DNA of 64,000 bases from an uncultured Caulobacterales bacterium (GTDB lineage Bacteria; Pseudomonadota; Alphaproteobacteria; Caulobacterales; Maricaulaceae). The stretch covers positions 1 to 64,000 of the forward strand of contig CALKXY010000013.1 in the NCBI GenBank assembly GCA_938003545.1, read 5' to 3'. Below, one piece after another: positions 1 through 7,792 of the stretch (its first letter is position 1; each line of letters opens with the position of its first letter). Below the pieces are notes generated by a model. It did no database searches, was not told the origin of the DNA, and worked only from the letters and a program-made list of their open reading frames with translations. The translations under genes and the position numbers were made by a program.

Positions 1-423
1 GCCAATCTGCGCCATGGCGTAATCCAGCGCATCGATGCGCGAATAATAGGCATCATCCAAAGTCCGCTGCGCCCCGACCTCATCCGTCATGGCCGACCCC
101 AAATACCGTCCTAAGACAGAGAGAGTTGGATCCAAGATCGAGACCGTCGGGATATTACGGGCGCGACAAAAGGCTTCCAATCGGGCGCGGCGTTCAGGAT
201 TGACCAGCGTATAAAGCACCACACCTGGCTTAGCCTCGATGGTTTGCAGACATTGGTCCATTTGATCTTCGGAGCGCACCAATGCGTGCAGATGTTCCAA
301 CGCCGTGGCCGACCGAAATTGCGCCGTTGAGGCTTTCATCATGGCAACCAAGGTCTCACCCGTGGAGTCAGAGACCAGATGGACATGAAAATACATCGCC
401 ATATTGGGATTGCGCGTGGTCAT
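1..423 (-). CDS. ppsR: Pyruvate,water dikinase regulatory protein (partial, C-terminus outside window)
   Basis: Reading the minus strand from the ATG at 421-423 gives an uninterrupted 141-codon frame that runs off the left edge. It begins MTTRNPNMAMYFHVHLVSDS and continues TGET, the N-terminal hallmark of the DUF299/PpsR family (HLVSDSTGET). Family members are bifunctional serine/threonine kinase-pyrophosphorylases that inactivate and reactivate phosphoenolpyruvate synthase or pyruvate phosphate dikinase. The C-terminal nucleotide-binding part is not in the window. The gene diverges from hemE across a 543-base gap, the arrangement that flanks the replication origin in Caulobacter and many other alphaproteobacteria. 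Identity is from motif recognition; which dikinase it controls is not visible. Confidence 0.88.
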   Translation of the reverse strand, partial: MTTRNPNMAMYFHVHLVSDSTGETLVAMMKASTAQFRSATALEHLHALVRSEDQMDQCLQTIEAKPGVVLYTLVNPERRARLEAFCRARNIPTVSILDPTLSVLGRYLGSAMTDEVGAQRTLDDAYYSRIDALDYAMAQIG

Positions 424-532
424 ATGGGGCTTTCCTCAACTTTGGCAGGCGCAGCAAAAACGGACATTACATTGAATGCCTCGTTTCGCGCGTTTGCCCC
501 GTCCTGTCCACAGGCAAAGCCGTTTCAGCGCT

Positions 533-541
533 TTCTCCACA
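533..541 (+). promoter_or_regulatory. DnaA-box-like site TTCTCCACA
   Basis: Matches TTATCCACA at 8 of 9 positions. Lies in the ppsR-hemE gap on the ppsR side. A single such match is weak; support comes from the cluster of similar sites in this gap. Confidence 0.45.
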
Positions 542-609
542 CCATAACGGGCATGAATTTCAGTAACCCACAGCCCACATCCACACCCGAGCGCCAAAAC
601 CGTTAATAT

Positions 610-627
610 TGTGAATAATGTGGATGA
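610..627 (-). promoter_or_regulatory. Two adjacent DnaA-box-like sites on the minus strand
   Basis: Read on the minus strand, 610-618 is TTATTCACA and 619-627 is TCATCCACA. Each matches TTATCCACA at 8 of 9 positions and they abut head to tail. Two directly adjacent near-consensus boxes in the same orientation are the strongest DnaA signal in the gap. Confidence 0.5.
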
Positions 628-722
628 AACTTATGCCAAATTTTATCCCAGCATATATCCCCAGCGCGAAATCCTCATAAATCCTCGGAAAATACACTTA
701 TCCAATCAGCTCAGAGGTCTCG

Positions 723-731
723 TTCTCCACA
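723..731 (+). promoter_or_regulatory. DnaA-box-like site TTCTCCACA
   Basis: Identical to the site at 533-541 and 8 of 9 to TTATCCACA. It lies in the middle of the presumed origin. Confidence 0.45.
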
Positions 732-833
732 ATAGGAAGAAAATCCAATCCAGATTCAGGGCGTGCATATTAATTTCCCCTAACAAAAGGTGAATCCGCC
801 CACATCCTCACAGGCTCTACATCCACTTCTCCT

Positions 834-848
834 TTAAGAATCTTTTTA
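834..848. promoter_or_regulatory. CtrA-box-like site TTAA-N7-TTTA in presumed oriC
   Basis: TTAA at 834-837 and TTTA at 845-848 are separated by exactly seven bases, 7 of 8 matches to the CtrA consensus TTAA-N7-TTAA. It lies in the most AT-rich part of the gap. In Caulobacter, CtrA binding in Cori represses replication in swarmer cells; here that role is inferred. Confidence 0.45.
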
Positions 849-912
849 AAGAGAAGATTAGAAGGCTTGGATATGTGTGGGGGAAACCCTAAGAGACGGC
901 TTGTAATCAGGC

Positions 913-927
913 TTAGCGATACCTTAA
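913..927. promoter_or_regulatory. CtrA-box-like site TTAG-N7-TTAA upstream of hemE
   Basis: TTAG at 913-916 and TTAA at 924-927 are seven bases apart, 7 of 8 to the CtrA consensus. The site ends 40 bases before the hemE start, so it could control both the origin and hemE transcription, as in Caulobacter where CtrA sites overlap hemE promoters within Cori. Confidence 0.5.
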
Positions 928-966
928 TTTCCAGGCGGCTTAGCTCTCTAGATATAAGACGGACCT

Positions 967-1998
967 ATGAAACTGCTCGATGTGCTAAATGGCCAGCAAA
1001 CTGAAACACCGCCTATTTGGATGATGCGCCAAGCTGGACGACATCTACCTGAATATTTGGAAATCAGGTCGACGTGTAAGAATTTCATCGACTTCTGCTT
1101 TACCCCCGACAAAGCCGCAGAAGTCACACTCCAACCTATTCGACGTTACGATATGGATGCCGCTATTCTCTTTGCAGATATCCTGCTCATCCCGATTGGT
1201 TTGGGACGCAAGGTTGATTTTATCAAAGGCACAGGCCCTGTGTTGGAACCTATAGATGTCGATGGCATATCAAAACTCACCGTCAGCGGAGCTGCTGATC
1301 GGATTAGCTCTATTTATCAAACAGTAGAGCGCGTGCGCGCTGGTCTTGATAAAGACAAAGCCCTCATCGGCTTTGCAGGGGGCCCTTGGACCGTGGCAAC
1401 CTATATGATCGAAGGGAAAGGTAGCCCGACAAAAGAGATTGCGAAACGTTTTGCCTATGAAAACCCCGAAGCCATGTCTGATCTGCTTGCGGCATTAGTT
1501 GAAAGCACAGCAGAGTATTTGATTGGACAGGCCAATGCGGGCGCAAATGTTCTCAAGATTTTTGAAAGCTGGGCTGAAGGTCTTGCGCCTGACCTTTTTG
1601 ATCGTCTCGTGATTCATCCAACCCGTGATATTATCACCCGTGTGCGGGCGGCAGGTATTACGGTTCCGATTATGGGTTTCCCGCGCGGCGCAGGATTAAA
1701 CGCCATTCGTTATGCGCATGAAACGGGCATCACAGGCATCGCCGCGGGCACACAAATGCCATTGGATGATTACCGTGCGACCCTACCTGAAGGCATGCCG
1801 CTACAAGGGAACCTCGATCCACTCGCATTACGGATTGGCGGAACAACACTCTATCGATCTGTCGAAGCTGTTTTGCGTGATGCCGCAGGTGGACCGCATA
1901 TTTTCAACCTAGGCCACGGCGTCACGCCTGATGTAAAGATTGAGAATGTCCAAGCCGTAGTCGATCACATTCGCGGCAAAGAGCCGAATTACGTTTAG
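967..1998 (+). CDS. hemE: Uroporphyrinogen decarboxylase
   Basis: 343 residues, the usual length. HemE removes the four acetate carboxyls of uroporphyrinogen III to give coproporphyrinogen III in cytoplasmic haem synthesis. Both family signatures are visible: PPIWMMRQAGRHLPEY near residues 15-30 and GFAGGPWTVATYMIEG near 135-150. The catalytic Asp is in ILFADIL (about residue 71). It starts at the first ATG after the presumed origin and is followed 56 bases later by hemJ, another haem gene, so the two probably form a haem pair. A CtrA-like box sits 40 bases upstream. Confidence 0.97.
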   Translation: MKLLDVLNGQQTETPPIWMMRQAGRHLPEYLEIRSTCKNFIDFCFTPDKAAEVTLQPIRRYDMDAAILFADILLIPIGLGRKVDFIKGTGPVLEPIDVDGISKLTVSGAADRISSIYQTVERVRAGLDKDKALIGFAGGPWTVATYMIEGKGSPTKEIAKRFAYENPEAMSDLLAALVESTAEYLIGQANAGANVLKIFESWAEGLAPDLFDRLVIHPTRDIITRVRAAGITVPIMGFPRGAGLNAIRYAHETGITGIAAGTQMPLDDYRATLPEGMPLQGNLDPLALRIGGTTLYRSVEAVLRDAAGGPHIFNLGHGVTPDVKIENVQAVVDHIRGKEPNYV

Positions 1999-2054
1999 AA
2001 TAATACGAGGCTTTTGAGCCTAGCTGATACAGTGATTTCTGATAAGAGAACTTT

Positions 2055-2495
2055 ATGTTCGACATACTCTACCCTTGGCTCAAAGCCTTTCACCTTATCG
2101 CCGTTATCTTCTGGATGGCAGGCTTACTCTATCTCCCGCGCTTGTTTGTGTATCACAGCGTTGCCAAAGTCGGGGGTGAATTAGAGGCGAAGATGGAAGA
2201 GGCAGAGGTAAAACTTCTGCGGACCATCATGAACCCGGCCATGATCACGGCGTTTATTCTAGGTCTTGTACTGATTGGCTATAATGCGGTGGCAGGTGGT
2301 GTGCCGCTTTGGCTTTGGGTTAAAGTTGCGATTGCTTTTACTCTTATTGGCTATCATGGATTTCTAGCGAAAACGCGCAAAGAGTTCTTAAACGGCGGAC
2401 GCCCACGGTCAGAGAAATTTTTCCGCCGCATTAATGAAGTTCCAGCCTTTGCCACGATTGCCATTGTTATTCTCGCAATTGTAAAACCGTTCTAA
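2055..2495 (+). CDS. hemJ: Protoporphyrinogen IX oxidase HemJ (CopD-like membrane protein)
   Basis: 146 residues with four predicted membrane helices and the HemJ N-terminus (LKAFHLIAVIFWMAGLLYLP), whose His near residue 13 is conserved and linked to haem binding. HemJ oxidises protoporphyrinogen IX to protoporphyrin IX in the inner membrane and replaces HemG/HemY in many alphaproteobacteria. It directly follows hemE in the same direction, and a HemJ-like gene in this position is common in the class. Older annotation would call it a CopD-family or UPF0093 membrane protein. Confidence 0.9.
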   Translation: MFDILYPWLKAFHLIAVIFWMAGLLYLPRLFVYHSVAKVGGELEAKMEEAEVKLLRTIMNPAMITAFILGLVLIGYNAVAGGVPLWLWVKVAIAFTLIGYHGFLAKTRKEFLNGGRPRSEKFFRRINEVPAFATIAIVILAIVKPF

Positions 2496-2710
2496 TTTAA
2501 CATAGGGCCGTTTGAGCGTTATAGATTCAGCCCTAAACCTACCGTCTTGACGATCGCGCCTGTTTCGCACATAAGATGCGCATAAACGCGGGCCGTCCTG
2601 GTCTGTAGCTTTTCCGAAACTTACATTACGAGACTCATATAATTGAGATTTTGACCGCAAATGGCGTTCAATCGGATAGCCTTCACTCCCCTAAGATTAA
2701 AGACACACAC

Positions 2711-4009
2711 ATGACTGACCTATTAAACCAAGACTTGGACGAGATGACAGCTATCTCGCTTGATGATCTCAAAAAACTGAAACCTAAAGAATTGATCCGT
2801 TTTGCTGAAGACGTGGGCATCGAAAATGCGGCGTCCATGCGTAAGCAAGATATCTTCTTTGGTATCCTCAAAGACCTTGCCGAAGATGATGTGCGTACGG
2901 ATGGATCTGGTGTTCTCGAAGTTCTCCAAGATGGATTTGGGTTTTTGCGTGCGCCCGATGCAAATTATTTGCCGGGTCCCGATGATATTTATGTTGATCC
3001 GAAGTTAATCCGTAAATCAGGTTTGCGGACAGGCGACACAGTTTCTGGTCAAATTCGTTCACCTAAAGACAATGAGCGGTATTTCGAACTCTCCGAAGTG
3101 ACCTCAATCAACTTCTCCACGCCAGAGCAGGCACAGAATAAAGTCCACTTTGATAACTTAACGCCGCTCTATCCAGATGAGCGTATGCAGATGGAAATCG
3201 AAGACCCGTCTCGAAAAGATAACTCTGGCCGCGTGATCGATATTGTTGCGCCAATTGGTAAAGGCCAACGTGCCCTTATCGTTGCGCCGCCGCGAACAGG
3301 TAAAACGGTTCTGTTGCAGAACATCGCGCATTCCATCGAGAAAAATCACCCAGAGTGTTACGTTCTCGTTCTGCTGATTGATGAACGTCCCGAAGAAGTG
3401 ACAGACATGCAGCGCAGCGTAAAAGGCGAAGTTGTGTCTTCGACCTTTGATGAACCTGCAACGCGCCACGTACAGGTTGCCGAAATGGTGATCCAAAAAG
3501 CGAAACGTTTGACAGAAAACGGCAAAGACGTTGTCATCTTGCTCGACTCGATTACGCGCCTTGGTCGTGCTTATAACACAGTGGTTCCATCCTCTGGTAA
3601 AGTTTTGACCGGCGGTGTTGATGCGAATGCGCTGCAACGTCCAAAACGCTTCTTTGGTGCCGCGCGGAATATCGAAGATGGTGGTTCATTGACGATTATT
3701 GCGACGGCCTTGATCGATACGGGATCACGTATGGACGAGGTTATCTTTGAGGAATTCAAAGGTACGGGTAACTCGGAAATTGTCCTTGATCGCAAGGTCG
3801 CAGATAAGCGGATTTTCCCAGCAATTGACGTCACAAAATCTGGTACACGCAAAGAAGAACTCTTAGTGCCTGCCGATGTTCTACAAAAAACTTACGTTCT
3901 ACGCCGTATCCTCAACCCGATGGGTACAATGGACGCGATTGAATTTTTGCTGTCGAAATTGAAAGATAACAAAACGAACAGTGATTTCTTCGATTCAATG
4001 AACACGTAG
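2711..4009 (+). CDS. rho: Transcription termination factor Rho
   Basis: 432 residues from the ATG at 2711. An upstream in-frame TTG at 2651 would add 20 residues unlike Rho, so it was not used. The N-terminal RNA-binding domain holds DGFGFLR (about 75-80). The ATPase domain has the Walker A APPRTGKT near 192-199, Walker [13 protein letters not shown] near 219-230, the [11 protein letters not shown] segment and the secondary RNA-site loop [11 protein letters not shown]. The hexameric helicase terminates untranslated transcripts. The roughly 215-base gap after hemJ would give a long leader, where Rho autoregulation could act, though no specific element was identified. A hairpin terminator follows. 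Confidence 0.97.
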   Translation: MTDLLNQDLDEMTAISLDDLKKLKPKELIRFAEDVGIENAASMRKQDIFFGILKDLAEDDVRTDGSGVLEVLQDGFGFLRAPDANYLPGPDDIYVDPKLIRKSGLRTGDTVSGQIRSPKDNERYFELSEVTSINFSTPEQAQNKVHFDNLTPLYPDERMQMEIEDPSRKDNSGRVIDIVAPIGKGQRALIVAPPRTGKTVLLQNIAHSIEKNHPECYVLVLLIDERPEEVTDMQRSVKGEVVSSTFDEPATRHVQVAEMVIQKAKRLTENGKDVVILLDSITRLGRAYNTVVPSSGKVLTGGVDANALQRPKRFFGAARNIEDGGSLTIIATALIDTGSRMDEVIFEEFKGTGNSEIVLDRKVADKRIFPAIDVTKSGTRKEELLVPADVLQKTYVLRRILNPMGTMDAIEFLLSKLKDNKTNSDFFDSMNT

Positions 4010-4084
4010 CGATCATAATGAGTCCGCGGGATTGATTATAACGAAGTGCTGAAACCGCCAGCTATTTCTGGCTTTAAGCGATTT

Positions 4085-4116
4085 AAGGCCTTTGAGTTTA
4101 TCTCAGAGGCCTTTTT
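4085..4116. terminator. Bidirectional intrinsic terminator between rho and 4126-4566
   Basis: AAGGCCTTTGAG at 4085-4096 pairs with CTCAGAGGCCTT (one mismatch) around a short loop and is followed by a T-rich tail. It lies between two convergent genes, so it may serve both. Confidence 0.75.
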
Positions 4117-4125
4117 CTTTGAGTG

Positions 4126-4566
4126 TTACGTTTTAGGGCTTACCCGCGAGAAGACATAGCCGCCGATTGCCCCTGCCAGCATTTGTAACCCAATACCTGA
4201 TCCGTCCCGCGCACCTGCGATCATGTGAATGTCGAAGAAAGCCTGTTTCATTGAAAATAGCATTATGAGGACTGCGACAGCACCTGCGGTTATATAAATG
4301 ATGGGACGTCCAAATTTTGCGAGACGAAAGACAAATGCGCCAACTGAGAAGGCGATCAAAAGGGCGACCCCGACAAATAACGCATAAAGTGTACCGAGGT
4401 ATCGCAGGTCATAAAGCGTCATAGAGAGGCGTTCGGCTATTCCAACATCCGCGCCAATATTACTCAGCCGGGCAATAACATTTTGCGTTTGCAAGCTGAC
4501 GCCAAGTATAACGGTTGTTAATACCGCTAAAATCCAAGCTGTAGCGCGTTTGAAAAATGCTCTCAT
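4126..4566 (-). CDS. Integral membrane protein of unknown function
   Basis: 146 residues. Visible are an N-terminal helix (residues about 8-25), two central helices (about 58-80 and 86-108) and a C-terminal glycine-rich helix (about 126-143). The second loop carries basic residues. No catalytic motif or known domain was recognised. It converges with rho and stands alone between rho and a divergently transcribed sugar dehydrogenase whose start is 48 bases from its own, so the two share a short promoter region. Confidence 0.7.
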   Translation of the reverse strand: MRAFFKRATAWILAVLTTVILGVSLQTQNVIARLSNIGADVGIAERLSMTLYDLRYLGTLYALFVGVALLIAFSVGAFVFRLAKFGRPIIYITAGAVAVLIMLFSMKQAFFDIHMIAGARDGSGIGLQMLAGAIGGYVFSRVSPKT

Positions 4567-4613
4567 ATGACTATGGCTAGGGCGAAGACTAACAACAGGT
4601 CAAGTGGGAGCTT

Positions 4614-5777
4614 ATGATGCGAACAAAAAAATGGATGTCGACCCTGTTGTTGACAGGCATTCTGATGACGGCTTGCCAAGAACCGCAGCCCGCCCCTGAA
4701 TTGACGCAACGCCTCTCGTCAGAGTTTGACATCAAACTCATTGGTTCAGGCCTCATAAATCCTTGGTCTGTTGCCGTTGCACCAGATGGAACATATTTCA
4801 TTACTGAAAAAGCGGGCAAATTATATCATTATAAATCATGGGGACGACAAACCCTGAAAAATCTGCCCACGGATATATTCAACGAAGGCCAAGGCGGATT
4901 GTTGGATGTGGTCGTTGCTCCAGATTTCAAAACATCGCGTGAAATCTACTACAGCTATGCGTATGGAACATCTGATGCCAATGGAACGGCGCTTGTCCGC
5001 GCAACATTGCCTGAAGAAACAAAATCACCGTCTGATCTCGTCAATCCCACCGTTATCTTCCGCGCAAGCCCGCCGAAATCAGCCGCGTCGCATTTCGGCG
5101 GGAAGATTGTTTTTCTACCCGATGGGACTTTGGTTTTATCTCTCGGAGACGGGTTTTCTTACCGCGAGGATGCTCAGAAAGCTGACACGCATTTAGGTAA
5201 GCTCGTGCGTTTGACTCGTGATGGCGGTGTGCCGTCCGACAACCCTTTCATTGGGCAAGAAAAAGACGGGCGCGCATTCAAACCGCAGACCTATTCTATG
5301 GGTCATCGGAATGTTCAGGGCCTAGCCGTTGATCCCGAAACAGGCATCTTGTGGGAACATGAACATGGTCCGCGCGGCGGGGACGAATTGAACCGTATTA
5401 CACCAGGTGCAAATTATGGTTGGCCACTCGCCACGAAAGGCCGCGATTACCAAGGGGCGCGAATTACTCCGTTTGAATCCTATGAAGGTATGGTTGACCC
5501 CGTCCACAGCTGGGTTCCGTCTATCGCGCCATCAGGTCTCGTGATTTATCGCGGTGACATGTTCCCAGAGTGGAACGGGGATGCGTTGATTGGTGGATTG
5601 GCAAGCCGCGATTTACGCCGCATTGACTTAGAAAATGGGAAGAGTGTGGGAGAGGTTGATTTACTCTCTGACTTAAATGGGCGCATTCGAGATATACGAA
5701 TTGATACGGATGGCGCGCTTCTGGTTTTGATCGAGCATGCAGAAAAAGGCGAGCTTTTGCGGATAACGCCAAAGTAA
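4614..5777 (+). CDS. PQQ-dependent soluble aldose/glucose-sorbosone dehydrogenase-like lipoprotein
   Basis: 387 residues. The N-terminus is a lipoprotein signal with lipobox LMTAC (Cys21), so the protein is probably anchored in the periplasm. The rest matches the GSDH beta-propeller family (E. coli YliI type): NPWSVAVAPDGTYFITEKAG, GGLLDVVVAPDF, HFGGKIVFLPDGTLVLSLGD, the His-Arg-Asn segment SMGHRNVQGLAVDP, EHGPRGGDELN and a C-terminal APSGLVIYRGDMFPEWNGDA. Family members oxidise aldose sugars with PQQ and calcium. A second ATG at 4617 is an equally possible start. Exact substrate is unknown. Confidence 0.88.
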   Translation: MMRTKKWMSTLLLTGILMTACQEPQPAPELTQRLSSEFDIKLIGSGLINPWSVAVAPDGTYFITEKAGKLYHYKSWGRQTLKNLPTDIFNEGQGGLLDVVVAPDFKTSREIYYSYAYGTSDANGTALVRATLPEETKSPSDLVNPTVIFRASPPKSAASHFGGKIVFLPDGTLVLSLGDGFSYREDAQKADTHLGKLVRLTRDGGVPSDNPFIGQEKDGRAFKPQTYSMGHRNVQGLAVDPETGILWEHEHGPRGGDELNRITPGANYGWPLATKGRDYQGARITPFESYEGMVDPVHSWVPSIAPSGLVIYRGDMFPEWNGDALIGGLASRDLRRIDLENGKSVGEVDLLSDLNGRIRDIRIDTDGALLVLIEHAEKGELLRITPK

Positions 5778-5807
5778 CGTGTTCTCCAACAGCAACTGTA
5801 ATTGTTC

Positions 5808-5824
5808 TTGCGAGTGACTTGCAA
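5808..5824. promoter_or_regulatory. Fur-like palindrome 1 upstream of bfd
   Basis: TTGCGAGTGACTTGCAA is a 17-base palindrome with one mismatched pair around a central G. It resembles the TTGC...GCAA Fur/Mur boxes of alphaproteobacteria, though the family consensus was recalled, not searched. It begins 57 bases before the bfd start. Confidence 0.5.
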
Positions 5825-5829
5825 AGTTA

Positions 5830-5846
5830 TTGACACTCATTCGCAA
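5830..5846. promoter_or_regulatory. Fur-like palindrome 2 upstream of bfd
   Basis: TTGACACTCATTCGCAA is an imperfect 17-base palindrome that keeps the TTG...CAA ends and inner A/T positions. Its start is 22 bases from that of the first palindrome, about two helical turns, as expected for two dimers on one face of the DNA. It ends 18 bases before the bfd ATG. Confidence 0.45.
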
Positions 5847-5864
5847 CCGCACTATCTAGGGTGC

Positions 5865-6056
5865 ATGATCCATTGTATCTGTAACAATATTAATACGACC
5901 AAGGTCGATGCCGCCGCAGCCAAAGGGGCTGAAACGGCTGCTTGTGTGCAAAAGGCCTGTGGGACGCGATTCAATTGTGGTCAGTGCAAAGAAGATATCA
6001 ATGCCCGCCTCCAAAGCTGGCGGATGACAAACCCAATGTTGCAGGCTGCCGAATAA
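5865..6056 (+). CDS. bfd: Bacterioferritin-associated ferredoxin
   Basis: 63 residues from the ATG at 5865; an upstream frame extension from 5802 would overlap the operator region and has no family similarity. Cysteines are at 4, 6, 38 and 41, giving C-x-C-x31-C-x2-C exactly as expected for the Bfd [2Fe-2S] cluster. Bfd reduces the bacterioferritin haem to release stored iron. The bfr gene follows 147 bases downstream. Two Fur-like palindromes precede it, so induction in iron starvation is likely. Confidence 0.92.
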   Translation: MIHCICNNINTTKVDAAAAKGAETAACVQKACGTRFNCGQCKEDINARLQSWRMTNPMLQAAE

Positions 6057-6203
6057 GTCGCGCAATCGTCTAATCATTGCAATTAAAACGCATCTGCTAA
6101 GATATCGCCGCGAATGATTTTCACGTGCACAGATAGCTATTGACGAAATTGCTGTTCCTCCCGACTGTAGCCTAAATACCCCACACCCCAATGAGGCAAC
6201 ATC

Positions 6204-6692
6204 ATGCGCGGCGACCCAAAAACCATCGAATGGCTTAACACAGCTTTGAAAGCTGAACTTACAGCGATCAATCAATATTTCCTCCACTCCCGCATGCTCA
6301 AGGATTGGGGCGTCACAAAGCTGGCGAAAAAGGAATATGAGGAATCCATCGAGGAAATGAACCATGCCGACGAAATCATCGAACGCATCTTATTTCTCGG
6401 AGGTCTCCCGAACCTACAAGACCTCGGCAAACTCTTCATTGGTGAAACGGTCGAAGAAATCCTGCAATGTGATATGAAACTCGAAGACCATGCCATTCCT
6501 ATGTACCGAGATGCCGTGGAGCATTGCGAGAAAGTTCGTGACTACGGCACGCGTGATATCTTGCAAAGAATTCTGACCGAAGAAGAAGAACATGTTGATT
6601 ACCTTGAAACGCAATTCGACTTGATCAAACAAATGGGCATTCAAAATTATATCCAACTGCAAAGCGGTAGCGTGTTGGATAAAGAAGGCTAA
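6204..6692 (+). CDS. bfr: Bacterioferritin
   Basis: 162 residues, typical length. All key residues fall at the standard positions: haem ligand Met52 and ferroxidase residues Glu18, Glu51, His54, Glu94, Glu127 and His130. The protein forms a 24-subunit haem-containing shell that oxidises and stores iron in the cytoplasm. It follows bfd with a 147-base gap that may hold its own promoter, which would let storage (bfr) and release (bfd) be regulated differently. A GC-rich hairpin lies downstream. Confidence 0.96.
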   Translation: MRGDPKTIEWLNTALKAELTAINQYFLHSRMLKDWGVTKLAKKEYEESIEEMNHADEIIERILFLGGLPNLQDLGKLFIGETVEEILQCDMKLEDHAIPMYRDAVEHCEKVRDYGTRDILQRILTEEEEHVDYLETQFDLIKQMGIQNYIQLQSGSVLDKEG

Positions 6693-6728
6693 CGACCTAC
6701 CTTAAATATAACTGCAATATAATGTCGT

Positions 6729-6754
6729 GGCAGGCCCCGCCTTAACGGCCTGCC
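6729..6754. terminator. GC-rich hairpin after bfr
   Basis: GGCAGGCC (729-736 of this kilobase) and GGCCTGCC (747-754) form a perfect 8-base-pair stem with a 10-base loop. There is no strong T tract, so termination here is probable only because it ends the bfr unit. Confidence 0.45.
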
Positions 6755-6782
6755 AAGACTTTGCCTTTACGACCTGTTCATC

Positions 6783-7394
6783 ATGATCCGGGTTGGTTTC
6801 ATATCTATAGCATTACTGCTGATCTCGGGCGGGCTTTCGGCCTGTGGTTCTGCGCCGCGCGTTGATACCAAAAAAGACAGCGCGCCTACGGTGTCCGGGG
6901 GCGGGATTGTCCTCAGAGATGCTGCCGCTTATTCTCAACTTGACCCGCGATGGAAATCTGACCGCCTTGGCCCAACGCGCGATACGATGGGCAGTGATGG
7001 TTGCCTCGTAACGGCAACCGCTATGGCCCTGACAAACTTGGGCTTTCAGACAAATCCAAAAGATTTGAATCAGCGCCTGACCCAGACAAAAAGTTACACG
7101 AAAAATGGTTGGCTGATTTGGGATGGTATTCGCCGCGTCACTGAAGGACGCGCCGTCGCAACATTCTACGACAAAGTCGACGCACCTACGATTGATAAAT
7201 GCCTACGATCTGGGGATTATCCGATGGTGCAATTTTACCTCCCCAATGGCCGCTCACACTGGGCGATGATCGTGCGCCATGATGCGCGTGGTTATCACAT
7301 GCGTGATCCCTTACGTACGAGTAAAAAACCCCTGATTTTTCCCGCTGGGGTAAAGGGTTTTCGGGCTGTGCGATGCGTGGGATTGGCGAATTAG
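6783..7394 (+). CDS. C39-like (papain-fold) cysteine peptidase lipoprotein
   Basis: 203 residues. The lipobox LSAC near residue 21 marks a lipoprotein. The mature domain matches the peptidase C39-like family (PF13529 type): DPRWKSDRLG, the nucleophile segment GSDGCLVTATAM, a His in SHWAMIVRHD and an Asp in MRDPL, in the order Cys-His-Asp expected of the papain fold. The segment 'xDPxW...LG...GCxxTA' is characteristic. Probable role is periplasmic proteolysis or amidase-type cleavage; the substrate is unknown. The stop codon directly abuts the ATG of a small membrane-protein reading frame. Confidence 0.8.
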   Translation: MIRVGFISIALLLISGGLSACGSAPRVDTKKDSAPTVSGGGIVLRDAAAYSQLDPRWKSDRLGPTRDTMGSDGCLVTATAMALTNLGFQTNPKDLNQRLTQTKSYTKNGWLIWDGIRRVTEGRAVATFYDKVDAPTIDKCLRSGDYPMVQFYLPNGRSHWAMIVRHDARGYHMRDPLRTSKKPLIFPAGVKGFRAVRCVGLAN

Positions 7395-7729
7395 ATGGTA
7401 ACCCTATTTTCTTTGTTACCATTTCTTGTCTTACTTTCTTGTGTACTTGTAATTCCTAGTTTTGTTGTGCTGAAGTGGAAGGCACATCCGGTGAAAGCGT
7501 TTTTTTAGCAGGCGGCCTTCTGTTTTTTACGTTGATCATGCTTGGAGTATTGGCGACCACAAACTCGCAAAGTTACAGTGAATTCCATTATACTGATGGA
7601 CTTATATTTGCTGTCATTGGGTTCACGATTTTCTTACCTATCCTAGCGATGATTCAATGGATTGGGCGTCACCGATTTAAGCAAAAGGCGAAGCTGTCTC
7701 TCGAACAAACGAAAGAAGCCTTTGAGTAA
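7395..7729 (+). pseudogene. Small three-helix membrane protein split by a one-base shift in a T-run
   Basis: An ATG at 7395, abutting the previous stop, opens a hydrophobic frame MVTLFSLLPFLVLLSCVLVI that ends 37 codons in at TAG 7506-7508. The frame one base back continues from the same point with LAGGLLFFTLIMLG and runs to 7729 with two more hydrophobic segments and a charged tail (RHRFKQKAKLSLEQ). The switch point is a run of seven T at 7500-7506; one extra T would join both parts into one protein of about 111 residues. This may be a true deletion, slippage, or a base-calling error. Function unknown. The 84-residue downstream part could also be read from a GTG at 7475. Confidence 0.5.
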
Positions 7730-7734
7730 ATACA

Positions 7735-7772
7735 AAAAAGCGCCGAACACCTCCCACTTATCGACGCTTTTC
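7735..7772. terminator. Bidirectional terminator
   Basis: AAAAGCGCCGA pairs with TCGACGCTTTT (one mismatch) around a loop of about 14 bases, with A and T runs at the ends. It sits between convergent genes. Confidence 0.6.
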
Positions 7773-7792
7773 TTTAGTCGTTGGAAGTTGGC

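Larger units (their letters stand above)
424..966. other. oriC: Probable chromosomal replication origin (oriC) between ppsR and hemE
   Basis: This 543-base gap has no convincing gene, is AT-rich toward hemE, and separates divergent ppsR and hemE. In Caulobacter crescentus Cori lies between hemE and this same DUF299 gene. Seen in the sequence: several 8-of-9 matches to the DnaA box TTATCCACA (533-541, 610-618, 619-627, 723-731), weaker ones (504-512, 577-585, 698-706), an AT-rich purine/pyrimidine stretch at 831-862, and two 7-of-8 matches to the CtrA box TTAA-N7-TTAA (834-848 and 913-927). Origin function is inferred from synteny plus these sites; GC skew could not be computed. Confidence 0.75.

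Noticed and set aside
282..606. Two plus-strand open frames at 282-566 and 379-606
   Set aside because: Antisense to or overlapping the ppsR frame, with no recognisable protein; ppsR explains the coding signal.
611..793. A 60-codon open frame in the ppsR-hemE gap
   Set aside because: No similarity to any family, biased composition, no ribosome-binding site, and it overlaps the presumed origin.
2651..2710. Extending rho to a TTG at 2651
   Set aside because: The added 20 residues do not resemble Rho, and the ATG at 2711 gives the usual N-terminus.
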